A stretch of 64,000 nt of DNA, taken from assembly GCA_023212695.1 (NCBI GenBank), contig JALCCG010000099.1:1-64000 (forward strand), written 5' to 3'. Made by a program: the position numbers and the translations under genes. This document shows, piece by piece, positions 9,138 through 19,504 of this stretch; position 1 is the stretch's first letter; every line of letters starts with the position of its first letter. The stretch comes from Sporisorium sorghi (taxonomy: Eukaryota > Basidiomycota > Ustilaginomycetes > Ustilaginales > Ustilaginaceae). The notes below the pieces were generated by a model. It was given only the letters and a program-made list of their open reading frames with translations, was not told the origin of the DNA and did no database searches.

Positions 9138-9939
9138 CTACGACGAAGCAACGGCAGCCGAAATGCTAGCCTCACCCGCTGGTGCCGCAGCGGCGGCGTT
9201 GGCACTTGCGCTCGCACCAGATTCAACAATCTTGTTGCCAATCCTCGGTTTCGAAGCGGTCGTAACGAACTCCGTCGGAACCGGCAGCTTTGCCGATGCC
9301 AGACGCAGTGCCTCCTTGGCGACCTCGGGGCGGATCTCGACCGGCCCGCCAATCTCGAAAATCACCTTGCCCATGTTAGCCCTACACCATCGCAACATCA
9401 AAACACGAGTCAGTCTTCCGTTATCAAAGTCGTCGAAAGAGTGGGGGTACGTACCTGCAAGCCCAGTACTCAAACGTGCCCTTGCCTTTGCCCATACGCG
9501 TCTCGTTGCCCTTGATGCACACGGGGATGTCTGGGAACACGCGCAGGAAGACCTGTGCACCCTTGACCACTTTCAGCTTGCGCTTGAGCGCCGTTTCGGC
9601 CGCGACGAGCTGCTTGGCCGACAAACGCGCAGGTGCCAGCAGCCGGATTCCGTAGGCGCCTTCTTGCACGGTGGTGCCTTTGGTCGAACCGCCCGTGTTG
9701 AACGGGATGGTGATCTTGTGCGCCTTGCGGTACTTTGTTCGGCGAGGGGCGAGGTTGCCCTTGTGTCGCACACCGCCGAGAGTGGACGAGGGGGGTGAGC
9801 TGGTGCGAAGTGTTGGGCGCGAGGAGGAGGTCATGTGAAGCGAGCGAATCGAGGCGGAAGCCGCTGAGGAGGAGGGACCAGACGTGCTGGCAGCGCTCAG
9901 GCCGAGCCTGCCGAATGCAGAGGTGAGTGATGAGAGCAT
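9138..9939 (-). CDS. MRPL16: Mitochondrial large-subunit ribosomal protein uL16, two exons
   Basis: Exon 1 is 9939-9455 and exon 2 is 9381-9138, with a 73-bp intron (9454-9382, donor GTACGT, acceptor GTAG) splitting an Arg codon in phase 2; the spliced protein has 242 residues. Residues 1-55 are Ser/Ala/Arg-rich without acidic residues, a mitochondrial presequence. The body is uL16/L10e: KYRKAHK, GAYGIRLLAPARLSAKQLVA, FPDIPVCIKGNETRMGKGKG, FEYWACRANMGKVIFEI, spanning the splice junction exactly. It binds the 23S-like rRNA near the tRNA sites of the mitoribosome. The last 30 residues are an Ala/Ser-rich tail beyond the bacterial length. It is divergent from SFT1 over 443 bp. Confidence 0.92.
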
Positions 9940-10382
9940 GTTGTTATGCTCACTGCGATGTGGAGATGGCGATGACCGTGAGTGATGATGTTGATGGTTG
10001 CTCTGAGAGGATTCACACAACGAAAGGGCGTCTCGGAAAGGATTCTTCCAAAAAATCAGAGGGCTTTTTTTGCCGAATCGGGATTGCCTTTAACAAATCC
10101 CCGATTCGACATGATCCGGCCGCTTTGGTGACTGTGACTGCGATTCTGCCTGGTTTTTTTTTGTCTCTCTAAACCTCCGCCCAAAAGCTGAGCCGAGCCA
10201 AGCTGCGACCGACGAGAACGACATCCACGACTTTCACTCCTCGTTTCCACCTTGACATTCGACATCCATCATCCATCCTGCTCGACCTCGCCATAAGCAA
10301 CCCAGCCAAACTAATCGCACTCTCATCATCATCAACAATTCAGTAAGCAGGGGCTGCTAGCAACGAGCGCAGCCTAGGCTAG
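9940..10382. other. Divergent promoter region, MRPL16 / SFT1
   Basis: 443 bp between divergent starts. It contains two short T/A homopolymers near 10066 and 10157 and a C/T-rich leader with repeated CATC motifs from about 10200 to 10330 ahead of SFT1. No coding sequence is seen. Confidence 0.45.
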
Positions 10383-10682
10383 ATGTCCACCTCGGCCGAT
10401 CGAACGTACGAGCAGCAGAACGACTCGGCTCTCGACGCCCTCTACTCGAAAGTGTCCTCGTTGCGTTCCGTGACGATCGACATTCACAACGACTCGGAGA
10501 ACCAGCGCTCTGGTCTGCTTTCGAACACCTCGGATCAGTTTGACAACTTTGGTGCGCAGTTGCAACACACCTCGAATCACTTTTCAAGGACGGTCGTCAA
10601 CGGCGCCCGACAGCATCGGCTGACGCTTTACATCGTCGGTGGGTTTGTGGGGCTTTGGCTGCTGTACAAGCTATTCCTTTGA
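10383..10682 (+). CDS. SFT1: SFT1/BET1-like Golgi SNARE
   Basis: A 99-residue tail-anchored Qc-SNARE with the size and layout of Sft1 (BET1L/GS15), which acts in intra-Golgi retrograde transport. Residues 8-72 form the heptad-repeat SNARE motif (ALDALYSKVSSLRSVT, then DQFDNFGAQLQHTSNHFSR), with a Gln near its middle fitting the zero layer. Residues 79-98 form the C-terminal membrane anchor (LTLYIVGGFVGLWLLYKLF), with almost no residues after it. BET1 itself is usually longer, which favours SFT1, though the two are hard to separate by eye. JAC1 begins 17 bp after the stop on the same strand. Confidence 0.78.
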   Translation: MSTSADRTYEQQNDSALDALYSKVSSLRSVTIDIHNDSENQRSGLLSNTSDQFDNFGAQLQHTSNHFSRTVVNGARQHRLTLYIVGGFVGLWLLYKLFL

Positions 10683-10699
10683 TCGGGTGTAGACGGACG

Positions 10700-11545
10700 A
10701 TGGTCGCTACTGGTGTTGTGCGTGCTGCGGTGCGGCGTGGGCCGTCGAACGCCGTTCGGGCGGTAGCGCGGAAGTCGGTGGCTGTGCGTACGTTGGCAAT
10801 CTCATCGAGAGGGATCGTATCTCTGCGCGCAACCACTGGATCGCTGCCACCGAAGCAATCCATTTCAACTCCCTCAGCACGGCTCACCTACAGCACATCC
10901 ACCGCAACACCCCCGCTCAAATCATGTTCCAACTGCAGCGAAGCCCAAGCTTTGGAATCCCTCTCGTGCCCCAAATGCAACACGCTCCAACCGCTTCCCT
11001 CGGACATCGACTTTTACAAAGCGATGGACCTCGACTTCGCCTCTGTGCCCAACGGCGGCTGGGAAGTGGACCCTTCCGCACTCAAGCACGCCTGGCGGCT
11101 CAAGATGGCCGTGACGCACCCGGACCGCATGGTGGGACGCACGGAAAAAGAGCAGCAGATCGGGGCGCAGCAGAGTGCGCTCATCAACCGCGCATATGAG
11201 ACGCTCCTCAACCCCTTGCCGCGTGCGCACTACCTGCTCGAGCGACACCATGCGCCCGAAGTGTCCGAGTCGGACTCGCTCGAGGACCCCGAGCTGCTCA
11301 TGGAGGTGATGGAGCTGAGGGAGAGGCTGGAGGAGGCAGGGAGCGAGGAGGAGGCCGCAGAGGTCAGGGCGGATAATGCAAAACTGCTCCAAGCGAGTGT
11401 GGATGCGTTGGCAAGTGCGTTCGGTCAGACACCGCCCGATCTGGACGCCGCGAGGGAGGCTGCGGTGCAGCTGCGATACTGGTCCAACATCGACAAGGCC
11501 GCGCGGGAGTGGTCGCCTGGCAAGAGGGTCGAGTTGCAGCACTGA
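10700..11545 (+). CDS. JAC1: JAC1/HSCB, mitochondrial J-protein for Fe-S cluster transfer
   Basis: A 281-residue protein. Residues 1-45 are Arg/Val/Ala-rich with no acidic residues, a strong mitochondrial presequence. Next is a four-Cys motif (C76, C79, C90, C93: CSNC and CPKC), as in the N-terminal metal-binding domain of human HSCB. The J domain follows (about 103-175), with the HPD motif at 140-142, which stimulates the ATPase of the mitochondrial Hsp70. The C-terminal three-helix domain (ELLMEVMELRERLEE, through DLDAAREAAVQLRYW) binds the scaffold Isu1. ATG 10700 is the first ATG after SFT1 and the only one giving a complete presequence. The start lies 17 bp from the SFT1 stop, so its leader must overlap SFT1 or share its transcript. 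Confidence 0.9.
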   Translation: MVATGVVRAAVRRGPSNAVRAVARKSVAVRTLAISSRGIVSLRATTGSLPPKQSISTPSARLTYSTSTATPPLKSCSNCSEAQALESLSCPKCNTLQPLPSDIDFYKAMDLDFASVPNGGWEVDPSALKHAWRLKMAVTHPDRMVGRTEKEQQIGAQQSALINRAYETLLNPLPRAHYLLERHHAPEVSESDSLEDPELLMEVMELRERLEEAGSEEEAAEVRADNAKLLQASVDALASAFGQTPPDLDAAREAAVQLRYWSNIDKAAREWSPGKRVELQH

Positions 11546-12333
11546 AGGCTACGTTTCCACTGCCATACTGTACATAGTGTTGATGCACGAATACATAGAC
11601 TGCCACTGAACATCGCAAGAAGATGAGGAGAAGAAAAGCCACCTCGATCTGTGCGGTAGCGAGATCGATGCATTCCCGGCGAGGTTTCGGGAAGCTGTCA
11701 AGCCATGCGATGTGGCTCTACAAACGGACCGTTCTGGTGGCGTCGTGTTGAGCGTGAGACAGGGTCGGAAGGCGGGGATGCACAGCTAGGCCCGTTTCTT
11801 TTTCTCAAGGTTCGATGCTCGTCTTGTCGATTGTTAGGATTGAGAGGCTTACCGCGTTTTGCTTTGCAGCATGCGTGCGCACACGGGACGCGCTTCATTT
11901 CAATGTCCCATGCGAAGTGTTCATGGCATTCTCTCGCCAACGTATCATGGCTGAGAATGAGTTTGCAACGGTTGAGTTCTACAAAAGATGAGGATGGACT
12001 TGCTCTTTGCGAGAAAAGAATCGACGACGTCGACGACGACGACGCTGCTCGAAGACGATCAAGGCTCGGCTGTCGATGGCCAGATTAACCAAAGCAGGAA
12101 GAAAGCTCGAGTCGCGTGCGCAGTCACAGTGCCGTGAAAAAGCCTTTCGCTTGTCGAAATGAAGCGAGCAGCCAGAGGCAAAGGCAGGAAGGCTCGTGAA
12201 ATGCCAAGGGGAATCCTGCCTCTGGCTTCGGGCTCGATTTTTAGCTCGAGACCGCCCAAGTGCTTCTTGCTGATGATGCGCAGCCTGGACTCGAGTTTGC
12301 TTTGCCGCGCATGCGAATCCACCTCTTTTTTTC

Positions 12334-12361
12334 TTTTTTTTTTTTTTTTTTTTTTTTTTTT
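12334..12361. repeat. Poly(T) run, 28 bases
   Basis: An uninterrupted run of T preceded by another seven T after one C. It is intergenic. The exact length is uncertain in any assembly. Confidence 0.9.
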
Positions 12362-12733
12362 CCGGTGGGAAAGCCAGCCAGAGAGGGCCGTGTGAAATGG
12401 TGAATTGACTCTCAGACGAGCACGCGCTGCCGACCCTCCGATCCGACTAAGCAAGCCCGAAGTGACCGCTTCCGACCGCTCGCATCTTCGATGTTCCAGC
12501 AAGAGGTGCTGCCAAGAGGTGTTCGAGAGTCAGCGATAGAGCAAGGTCGACGATCGCATTTCGAAGTCGAAGTCGATGCCAAACAAAGCAAGCGCAGCTG
12601 ATCTTAGGCTATCTGTCCTCAGGCGGTTGCAGCGAGCGGCGGCTAAGCTGCATGGACAGCTGCAAAGCTGCTTTGCTCTCGTCGTTTTCCTTTGAAAAGT
12701 TTTAAATCGGCATTTTTTGCGCAGAGGTGCTGC

Positions 12734-12756
12734 GAGGAGAGAGAGAGAGAGAGAGC
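12734..12756. repeat. (GA)n microsatellite
   Basis: About ten GA units ending in GCGACAGAG, in the intergenic region after JAC1. Confidence 0.85.
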
Positions 12757-14567
12757 GACAGAGTGGGCACTGCAGAGCGGACCCCAGATTTCTCGCTGCG
12801 AGACCCTTTCGAATCCGGGGGCGGAGCGCGCTGCACCTCGACAGGCGACCTGTCACGAGCCGAATCTGTAGCGGAGCAACACGAAAGCCACAACGCGAGA
12901 GCTTCAGCAAACTTTGGCGCATTTAGGTTTGAGTGGCCCGCCTTCGACTTCATGTGACTGAGCGTCGAGCCTGATTCATACTCGCGTTCAAACTGTCATC
13001 TCCACAGTCGCTCCCCTATTCTCTATCCTTCTCCTCGTCGTTGCAACCCTTCACCCACCTCGTCCGACCTGCGCCTATATCATAGAACACCATCCACTGC
13101 TGCGCTGTGTATCTACCTCCAGCACCGCCAGCATCGAGAACAGCAAACAGCATTCAACGGCGACTCTCTCGAATCCGAGCTCGCTAGACGTCGTATCGGT
13201 CGACTCTTGCTGTGTTCAGCAGCGTTGCAAGCACTGCCTCCAGCTAGAAAGACCCATCGATAGACGGTGCAGGGGCGGCTGCTGCCTTTGTCGAAAACGA
13301 AACGACTGCTTGTGCTCGTGCGACTTGGGCGAGCAGACCCAGACACTTACCATCACGAAAGGCGATGCTTCTGCGCTGCCCCTCTCGATAGGTCGAAGAT
13401 CTGCAAACAAGATTCGCGACCACTGAACGCAATATCAAACGGCGCAGGGTGTGCTCGCACACCGCGACTGTATGCTTCGCGGTTCGTCGTCGTTCGGCAA
13501 TTCACTGGTGTCGGATGACAGCCTGATATTCATCGCCAACGTCTTCCTCCTCTCTCTTCCTCCCGTCTCAAGATACCCCGCATAGATAGACTCGCATCGC
13601 AAGAGGTCCGTAGATCTGTAATAAGAGGCAAGACCGCAAGAAGAAAGCGAAATACGTGGCAAGCAGTTCCAGGTTCGTCAGTAGACAACATCGATCCTGC
13701 TCGGCACGGAGCACAGACCCATCACTCGCCAAGTGGAAGCGCACGCTTTCGTACACAACACGAGCCTGTGTAACGCCAACACCGGTTGCTGATCTTGACC
13801 GCTGTGCCGCACAGCCATCTGAGGGCGACGGAAAGTCCGTCAAGAATCAAGCTAGAGAGCACCTAGAAGCTTCGATCAGCGACAAGAATACTCGGACAAC
13901 GACGTACCATCATAGAGATTGGACTTGACAAGGTGAGTTTCAGCTAGCCAGCGAACAGATCAAGACTTGGCGGTGGTGGCGGTGGTGGAGATGGTGGTAG
14001 CAGAGAGACAACAGACAAAACGCTGGATCTGGTTCGATGCAGACCGACAGAGAAGAGAAGAACGAGACGCTTGGATTTGGCCGCGATGAAGAGCAGCAGC
14101 TGCGCTCCTTCTGCTTTTCTCGGCTCAAAATCGCGCGCTAAGCTGCTCTGGCCTCCTCACGGTGCTGGTCAAGAGGCAAGAGCATCGGAAGCGCCGTCTG
14201 CCGTCTGCCGTTTGTCGATGGCTAGAGCCTCAGCCTCTACCTCTGCTGTGCAAGCTGCAATTTCGGTTGGATGCGACTCTCCCCGTTTGCCTGCCTTCCA
14301 GAAAGGGCAAGTTGCCTTTTCCGATGCATTTCAAATCACAGCTGCGCAGAACATTGGCTTTCTGGCCTCTCTTCTTGCTCGGTTGCTACAAGATCGGCAG
14401 TCTGACTCATTCGGCCAAAGGCATCGGCACCAACACACGGCGAACATCTTCTGCTGTTCTGCCTTGTGACTGGTTCCGGGGGGCAATTCCGCTCTCAGAG
14501 AGTGACGGCTGCACGGCGCAATTCAGTTCTGCCTGGCTTTGCGCTCAGGTGATCCATGCATCCTTTC

Positions 14568-14589
14568 TTTTTTTTTTTTTTTTTTTTTT
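14568..14589. repeat. Poly(T) run, 22 bases
   Basis: A pure T run in the putative leader/intron region before the PSP1-domain gene. Confidence 0.9.
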
Positions 14590-15785
14590 GGTCATGTCGC
14601 CAGGCAGCTGTCGGATTTAGCCATGAAGGACTGCATGCAACAGACGGCGCAGCGCGCAGTCCAGACCCTGGCGTCCGCTTCGAGCTGCAACGAGTGCGAT
14701 GTCGCCGACTTGTCACAGTTCGGAAGCGGACTTTAGCCAAGCCAGTCACGGCAGAATGAGGCTGAAACTGGTTGCAAAGCGACGGCTCTCTTTTCTCTTG
14801 CGCGGGTTGTCAGGTCCAGCTCTGGCCATTCCGATCGAGATGGAGTGATTGGTCTGCTTTGTGCGACAGTCACCTTGCCTCGTCGTCAACATCACTCAGC
14901 TCAGCTCCACGAAGTCACATGGATCTTCCAGTCGGAGCATGTGATAGCGGGGCGACTGCGCAGTTGTGATTGGAGCGATAGAGACAGAGCGAGCGAGCTT
15001 TGGCTTGCTCTCGAGCTGCTCAAGTCCGTACTCAGTCTTCTGCTTCTACGACTCAGCGAAACGTCCCTTCCACCGTCACGCTCTCAAGGCAGAGAGAAGC
15101 GCGACCTCGCCTTTAGCTTCCCCTTTCTCCCGTCATCACATTCGCCATCCTCACTTTCGAGCTCGAGCTCCTTACATCGTGTCGACCATCATCTCTCGTC
15201 TTTCGAAAGTGGCCACCTCAGCATCGCCACTCGTCGTCGCCATTGTCTCTACCGCTCGCATCCATCGTCTCTTCCCTTCTTTGAGTCCATCCACTGACCT
15301 CGACACCTTCCTTCAACTCTCTCTCTCTCTCTCTGCGTCACCTTTTCGCCGCCCTCACTAGCACCGACTTCATCATTTGATCTTACTTCAAGCCCTTTCG
15401 AGCGCATCTAGAATCGGCGCAGAAGCAAAGATCTGCAATTAATCAATCGTCCAGGCTCGTCAACTCTGCATCCCACCCGTCTCGCCGCACGCTCGCGTTG
15501 GCTTCCTCCTTCCGCATTGCGGCTTCATCATCTCGAAGCATCGTAGACGATTGCTGGCCTTAGACCTAGAGCTCGCAAGATAGGGACAAGGCGCACGTCT
15601 ATACAGACCAACGTCTTTGTCCGCAATCCTCAGCATCGGGCAGACTTCCACTGAAGCAGACGTACACAGCCTCGATCTACAGACTCCCTCGACGCAGTGC
15701 TGTGGGCCTGCGAAGGAAGAGCGGCGCCTCTCCTTACGTCTTGACCAACAATCCACCATTTTTTCTCCATCAAGACTTTGGCAGT

Positions 15786-18692
15786 ATGGCCGAACGCGGT
15801 GAGCCGACTCAGTCGCGCGCCGTGCAGATTGGTGCTGCCGACTCGTCCGTCCTTGCAAAGTCGTCTCAACGCGAGGCGCAACGTCACAGCAACGCTAGCT
15901 CGCCCGGCTCCTCTCCTACACCGTCCAACCCGTCTCATCCAGCTTCGCTCAACGGCGACGACGCTCGCCATGGCACCTCGCCTGCCACCTCGGTCGACGT
16001 CCCCTCTATGCCGCCTTCTGGCCTCAAACTCGATCTGTCGTCGAGCGGCGCACAAAGCCGTCAGGAGCAGCAGGCTTCTCTCAGCCGCGCTGGTGTAGCG
16101 CGCTCTCCTCACCCGCTCGATGCATCGCAGGAATCGCGCTCGTCGCTGGCAGCTCGATCGGGCGGCATCCTGGCGACGATGCAGGAAGAAGAGGGTCCTG
16201 CCTTTTCCGAGAGTCGACGTGGATCGACGCTGGGCTTTGACTCGAACCCGTCCTATTCGCACATGGAGCAGACCGTGCGTGCTTCGCGCCACCGCTCGGC
16301 GTCCAGCGCCGCAGCTCTGGCCCTCCACAGCAACGCGGCCCCTTTCGTCGATCGGTGGGCCAAGAATGCGGCAGGTCGCATCGCTCCGGCTTCAGGCATG
16401 TCGTCTCGCACCATCTGGGAAGGCCAAAACACCGACTCAATGGCCAGCAACACCAGCCCGAACCCGGGCATGCCGCAGAGACCCATTCCGCCGCTGCAGC
16501 GCGGCTTTTCAGCTTCATTCGTCCGCAGCAGCAAACCCGAGCCAGCATCGCCCTTGCCGTTTCTGAGCTCGCCTGCCGGCTTCCACGATCTCGGTTTCGA
16601 CTTCTTCGACCCTTCGCTCCGTACGTCGCGCGCCAACGTCCAAGCCGCCACCACATCTCCCTTTGGCGCGGCGCCAGACCTTCCACAGCTCTCGAGCTAT
16701 CCTGAGACGGCGGGCGCCGATGTCGGCGGCGAAGACGCTCAGCGTCCCATCGCCGGCACCGAGTCTCGACGTCATTCGGTCGCTGGCACTGGCCCCAACC
16801 GCGAGCCTGCCGGCGTCATTGGAGGCCATCGACGCGCCATCGGTTTTGACGTGGCCGACTCTTACGCGCAAGATTCCAACGGAGCGTGGCCACGCGCTAG
16901 CAGCCACGGCCGCGACCGCAGCGTCAGCAGCGTCAGCAGCGTCATTCCGGGCTTCAATCCGTTTGCAGGCAGCAGCCTCGCCCTGTCCGTCGACGATCTC
17001 GCTGGCGATTATCAGTTCGAAGCTGTGTCTCGTAACGACCCGCAGCGCTCGGATATGACTGGAGGCAACGCAGCCGACGCCAGCCCCTATGCAGCATCGA
17101 TGCCCTCTGGCTTTGATGATCGAGGTTTTGGCAGCTTCGAATCCGGCTCCGTTGGCCTGAACGACACACCGCTTGCTCGTGGCAATCGCGGCGGCGGTGC
17201 TGGCGGCAGAGACAGTCTGTCGGCAAGCTGGGACACGATGACGCCCTCACAGATGGCAGCACGTTCGGCGGGCGAAGGTCAGCGCACGCTCGCCGAGATG
17301 ACGAGGCGGCTGCGTCAAATGTCGATCGGCGAAGGCGACTTGCGTGCGCGTCCGCATTTCCCCGGTGTCGCATCCATCTTTGACAGCCAGGCAGAGGGAA
17401 CTCGTACGGTGCGCGCTAGTCCCGGAACGTCGCCCACTGGAGTCCGTGGTGCCGCGGTGGATGCGAGTGCTGCTGCGGGTGCGAGCAGTGGTCGGGGTCT
17501 TTCTGCTCAGGCTAAGGCGTTCACATCTATCTCGCAGGCGCGTGCATCGATGGCGCAGGATCACTTTGATGCTAGTGGCTACACGGGTGTCGGTCCCATG
17601 GACGTGCCCTTCTATGGCTATGCTGGACCCACACTGGCTCCAAGCGGTCGCATCATGCCACAGATGGCGGGCGTGCCTCCGTTCCTTCCGCCGCCCCCGC
17701 CGCCGCCGCAGCAGCAGCAACACGCTGGCCTTGGCGGATCCATCATCGGTGGCCTGCCCGCTCTGGGACCGCCTCCGACCATGTCGACCTCGTCGAACGA
17801 CCTCACGTTTTCCAGCTTGGCCGCCCTTGGACCGATGCCGCCGTCATCGAAGGGAGCTCCCTTCGGCCTCGGCGGCGGCGCAGGAGGTCCAGCGCTGTCG
17901 AGTGCAGGCACGACGAGCGAGCTGCAGGATCTGGGCAAGGGAGTGCCGCTGACGAGCCTGTCCAAGGAGACGCCGCTGTACATTGTCGAGTTCAAGCAAG
18001 GACGCACGGATCTGTTCTTCCGCTCCACGTCGCCGTCGCAGTCACCTTCGAACCGCGATGGCGAGCCTATCCGACGCGGCGACTTGGTCATTGTAGAGGC
18101 AGACCGAGGCAAGGACCTGGGCACGGTGGTCAACGATAGCATTACGGTCGAGCAGGTGCAAGCGTTCCTTGCGCATCAGTCGGACCTTACGATCGGCACG
18201 GCAGCTGGAGGAGCCGCCGCCGTCGCCGCCGCCGGACTGCACGGCCAAGGGGGCTTGCTGGCGGGCTCTGGCGCGGGCGACGAGACGTCTTCGAACGCAT
18301 TTGGCTCCGGCCTAAGTGTTTCCCCGACTTCGACGATGGGTGGATCGCAGGCGCCCGTCAATACGAGCGCGATGGCGGCTCGACCGATGCGCACGATCAA
18401 TCCCAAGCGCCTCTTCACCAAGGCGACGGCCGCGGACACGAGCATGCTCTACTCGAAGGCGCAGGACGAGGAGCGCGCCTTGCAGCTGTGCATCTCGAAG
18501 GTGATGCAGCGCGGACTGCCGATGAGCGTGGTGGCGGCCGAGATGCAGTGGGACAGGCGCAAGCTCACTTTCTACTATACGGCCAGCATGCGCGTCGACT
18601 TTCGCGATCTGGTCAAGGAGCTCTTTCGACTGTACAAGACGAGGATCTGGATGTGCCACCTTGGCCATCCGAGCGGCGCCGGCATGGGCTGA
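15786..18692 (+). CDS. PSP1 C-terminal domain protein
   Basis: A 968-residue protein, mostly disordered (Ser, Pro, Gly, Ala, Gln), including a Pro run then a Gln run near residue 640 (PPPPPPPQQQQH). The conserved part is at the C-terminus: LYIVEFKQGRTDLFF and GDLVIVEADRGKDLGTVV (about 735-790), a variable insert, then NPKRLFTKA, RALQLCISKVMQRGLPM, AEMQWDRRKLTFYYTA and VDFRDLVKELFRLYKTRIWM. This is the PSP1 domain, shared by bacterial stage 0 sporulation protein YaaT and fungal Psp1. Yeast Psp1 is a low-complexity protein linked to mRNA and suppression of polymerase alpha mutants; its biochemical role is not clear. An insert of about 80 residues splits the domain. The ATG at 15786 (AGTATGGCC) is chosen; an upstream in-frame extension to 15702 lacks an ATG in good context. 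Confidence 0.82.
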   Translation: MAERGEPTQSRAVQIGAADSSVLAKSSQREAQRHSNASSPGSSPTPSNPSHPASLNGDDARHGTSPATSVDVPSMPPSGLKLDLSSSGAQSRQEQQASLSRAGVARSPHPLDASQESRSSLAARSGGILATMQEEEGPAFSESRRGSTLGFDSNPSYSHMEQTVRASRHRSASSAAALALHSNAAPFVDRWAKNAAGRIAPASGMSSRTIWEGQNTDSMASNTSPNPGMPQRPIPPLQRGFSASFVRSSKPEPASPLPFLSSPAGFHDLGFDFFDPSLRTSRANVQAATTSPFGAAPDLPQLSSYPETAGADVGGEDAQRPIAGTESRRHSVAGTGPNREPAGVIGGHRRAIGFDVADSYAQDSNGAWPRASSHGRDRSVSSVSSVIPGFNPFAGSSLALSVDDLAGDYQFEAVSRNDPQRSDMTGGNAADASPYAASMPSGFDDRGFGSFESGSVGLNDTPLARGNRGGGAGGRDSLSASWDTMTPSQMAARSAGEGQRTLAEMTRRLRQMSIGEGDLRARPHFPGVASIFDSQAEGTRTVRASPGTSPTGVRGAAVDASAAAGASSGRGLSAQAKAFTSISQARASMAQDHFDASGYTGVGPMDVPFYGYAGPTLAPSGRIMPQMAGVPPFLPPPPPPPQQQQHAGLGGSIIGGLPALGPPPTMSTSSNDLTFSSLAALGPMPPSSKGAPFGLGGGAGGPALSSAGTTSELQDLGKGVPLTSLSKETPLYIVEFKQGRTDLFFRSTSPSQSPSNRDGEPIRRGDLVIVEADRGKDLGTVVNDSITVEQVQAFLAHQSDLTIGTAAGGAAAVAAAGLHGQGGLLAGSGAGDETSSNAFGSGLSVSPTSTMGGSQAPVNTSAMAARPMRTINPKRLFTKATAADTSMLYSKAQDEERALQLCISKVMQRGLPMSVVAAEMQWDRRKLTFYYTASMRVDFRDLVKELFRLYKTRIWMCHLGHPSGAGMG

Positions 18693-19504
18693 GGTCGATG
18701 CTGATCCCTTGCTAGTTCAGGCTCGACACTGACAAACGCACCTAGCGTCTAGGAGAAAACATATGTCTTCCCCCAACCAGGCCTCCTCTTCGGCGGCAAC
18801 AAGTCATGTATAGTGTACTTGAAATATCATGATCATACCCCTCCATTCCGTCCCCTCTCTTCCTCTCTTGCAAATGTAAATGTAATTTACTGTACATGAG
18901 CACAATCAGCGGGCATGACAGGCATATCTCACGTTTCGGACCGTCAAAAGAGGAAAAGGAAGAAAAAATGACCAACGAAAAGATGGCCGATTTATTCGTA
19001 GCAAAAAGAAAGAAGCTTCGAGAGGGAAGACAAGTTGATGCAACGATGCGCTCGCTGTGCCTACAGTAATTCAAGGCAACGAGCGGCAAGCGGCAGATCT
19101 GCCAAGCGAAGTGGAAGAGAGACAGAGAGAGAGAGAGAGAGAGAGTGTGTGTGTGTGTGTGTGTCGGCGCGGGCGGGCCATCGGTTGTCTCGGTCTCGGT
19201 CTGAGGGAAAAGCGTGCTTGTGTGCTTCAAACGACATGTGACCCCGCACGCGCCACTTGGCAAGCCACGACCGAAATGCAACGTTTCTTCGCAGACGAAG
19301 CTGAAGCTGCATAGGAACCCGTGACGCTGCTTGCTTGCTTTGCTTGCAACGAACGACCAATCACCTGGTCTCGATTGCTTCGATTGCTCCAACCGCTTCT
19401 CCTTTTCATCGTTGGCATCCTCGCTCCTTTTCCTTCCTCACCAACACCATCATCCACCAGCAATCTCTCTATCCAACGACACCTCTTCGTAGAGCCTCTT
19501 CAGG
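18693..19504. other. Intergenic, PSP1-domain gene / ARMT1-like gene
   Basis: 812 bp in a head-to-tail arrangement. The first part should hold the PSP1-domain 3' UTR; a compound microsatellite lies at 19116-19164; the last 130 bp are C/T-rich leader before the ATG at 19505. No gene is seen. Confidence 0.5.
19116..19164. repeat. Compound (GA)n(GT)n microsatellite
   Basis: About 13 GA units with one interruption, followed directly by about ten GT units. Confidence 0.9.

Larger units (their letters stand above)
11546..15785. other. 4.2-kb non-coding region before the PSP1-domain gene
   Basis: No frame here looks like a protein. From 11546 to about 12950 it is plain intergenic DNA with a long T run and a GA microsatellite. 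From about 12960 the composition changes to pyrimidine-rich leader-like DNA (CCTATATCAT near 13075). A good splice donor (AAG|GTGAGT) sits at 13933. A second C/T-rich stretch runs from about 15050 to 15780. Plausible acceptors before the ATG include CGTCCAG near 15453 and CTACAG near 15680. This fits a long, possibly spliced 5' leader of the downstream gene, or a separate non-coding transcript. Several short upstream ATGs are present. Confidence 0.45.
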
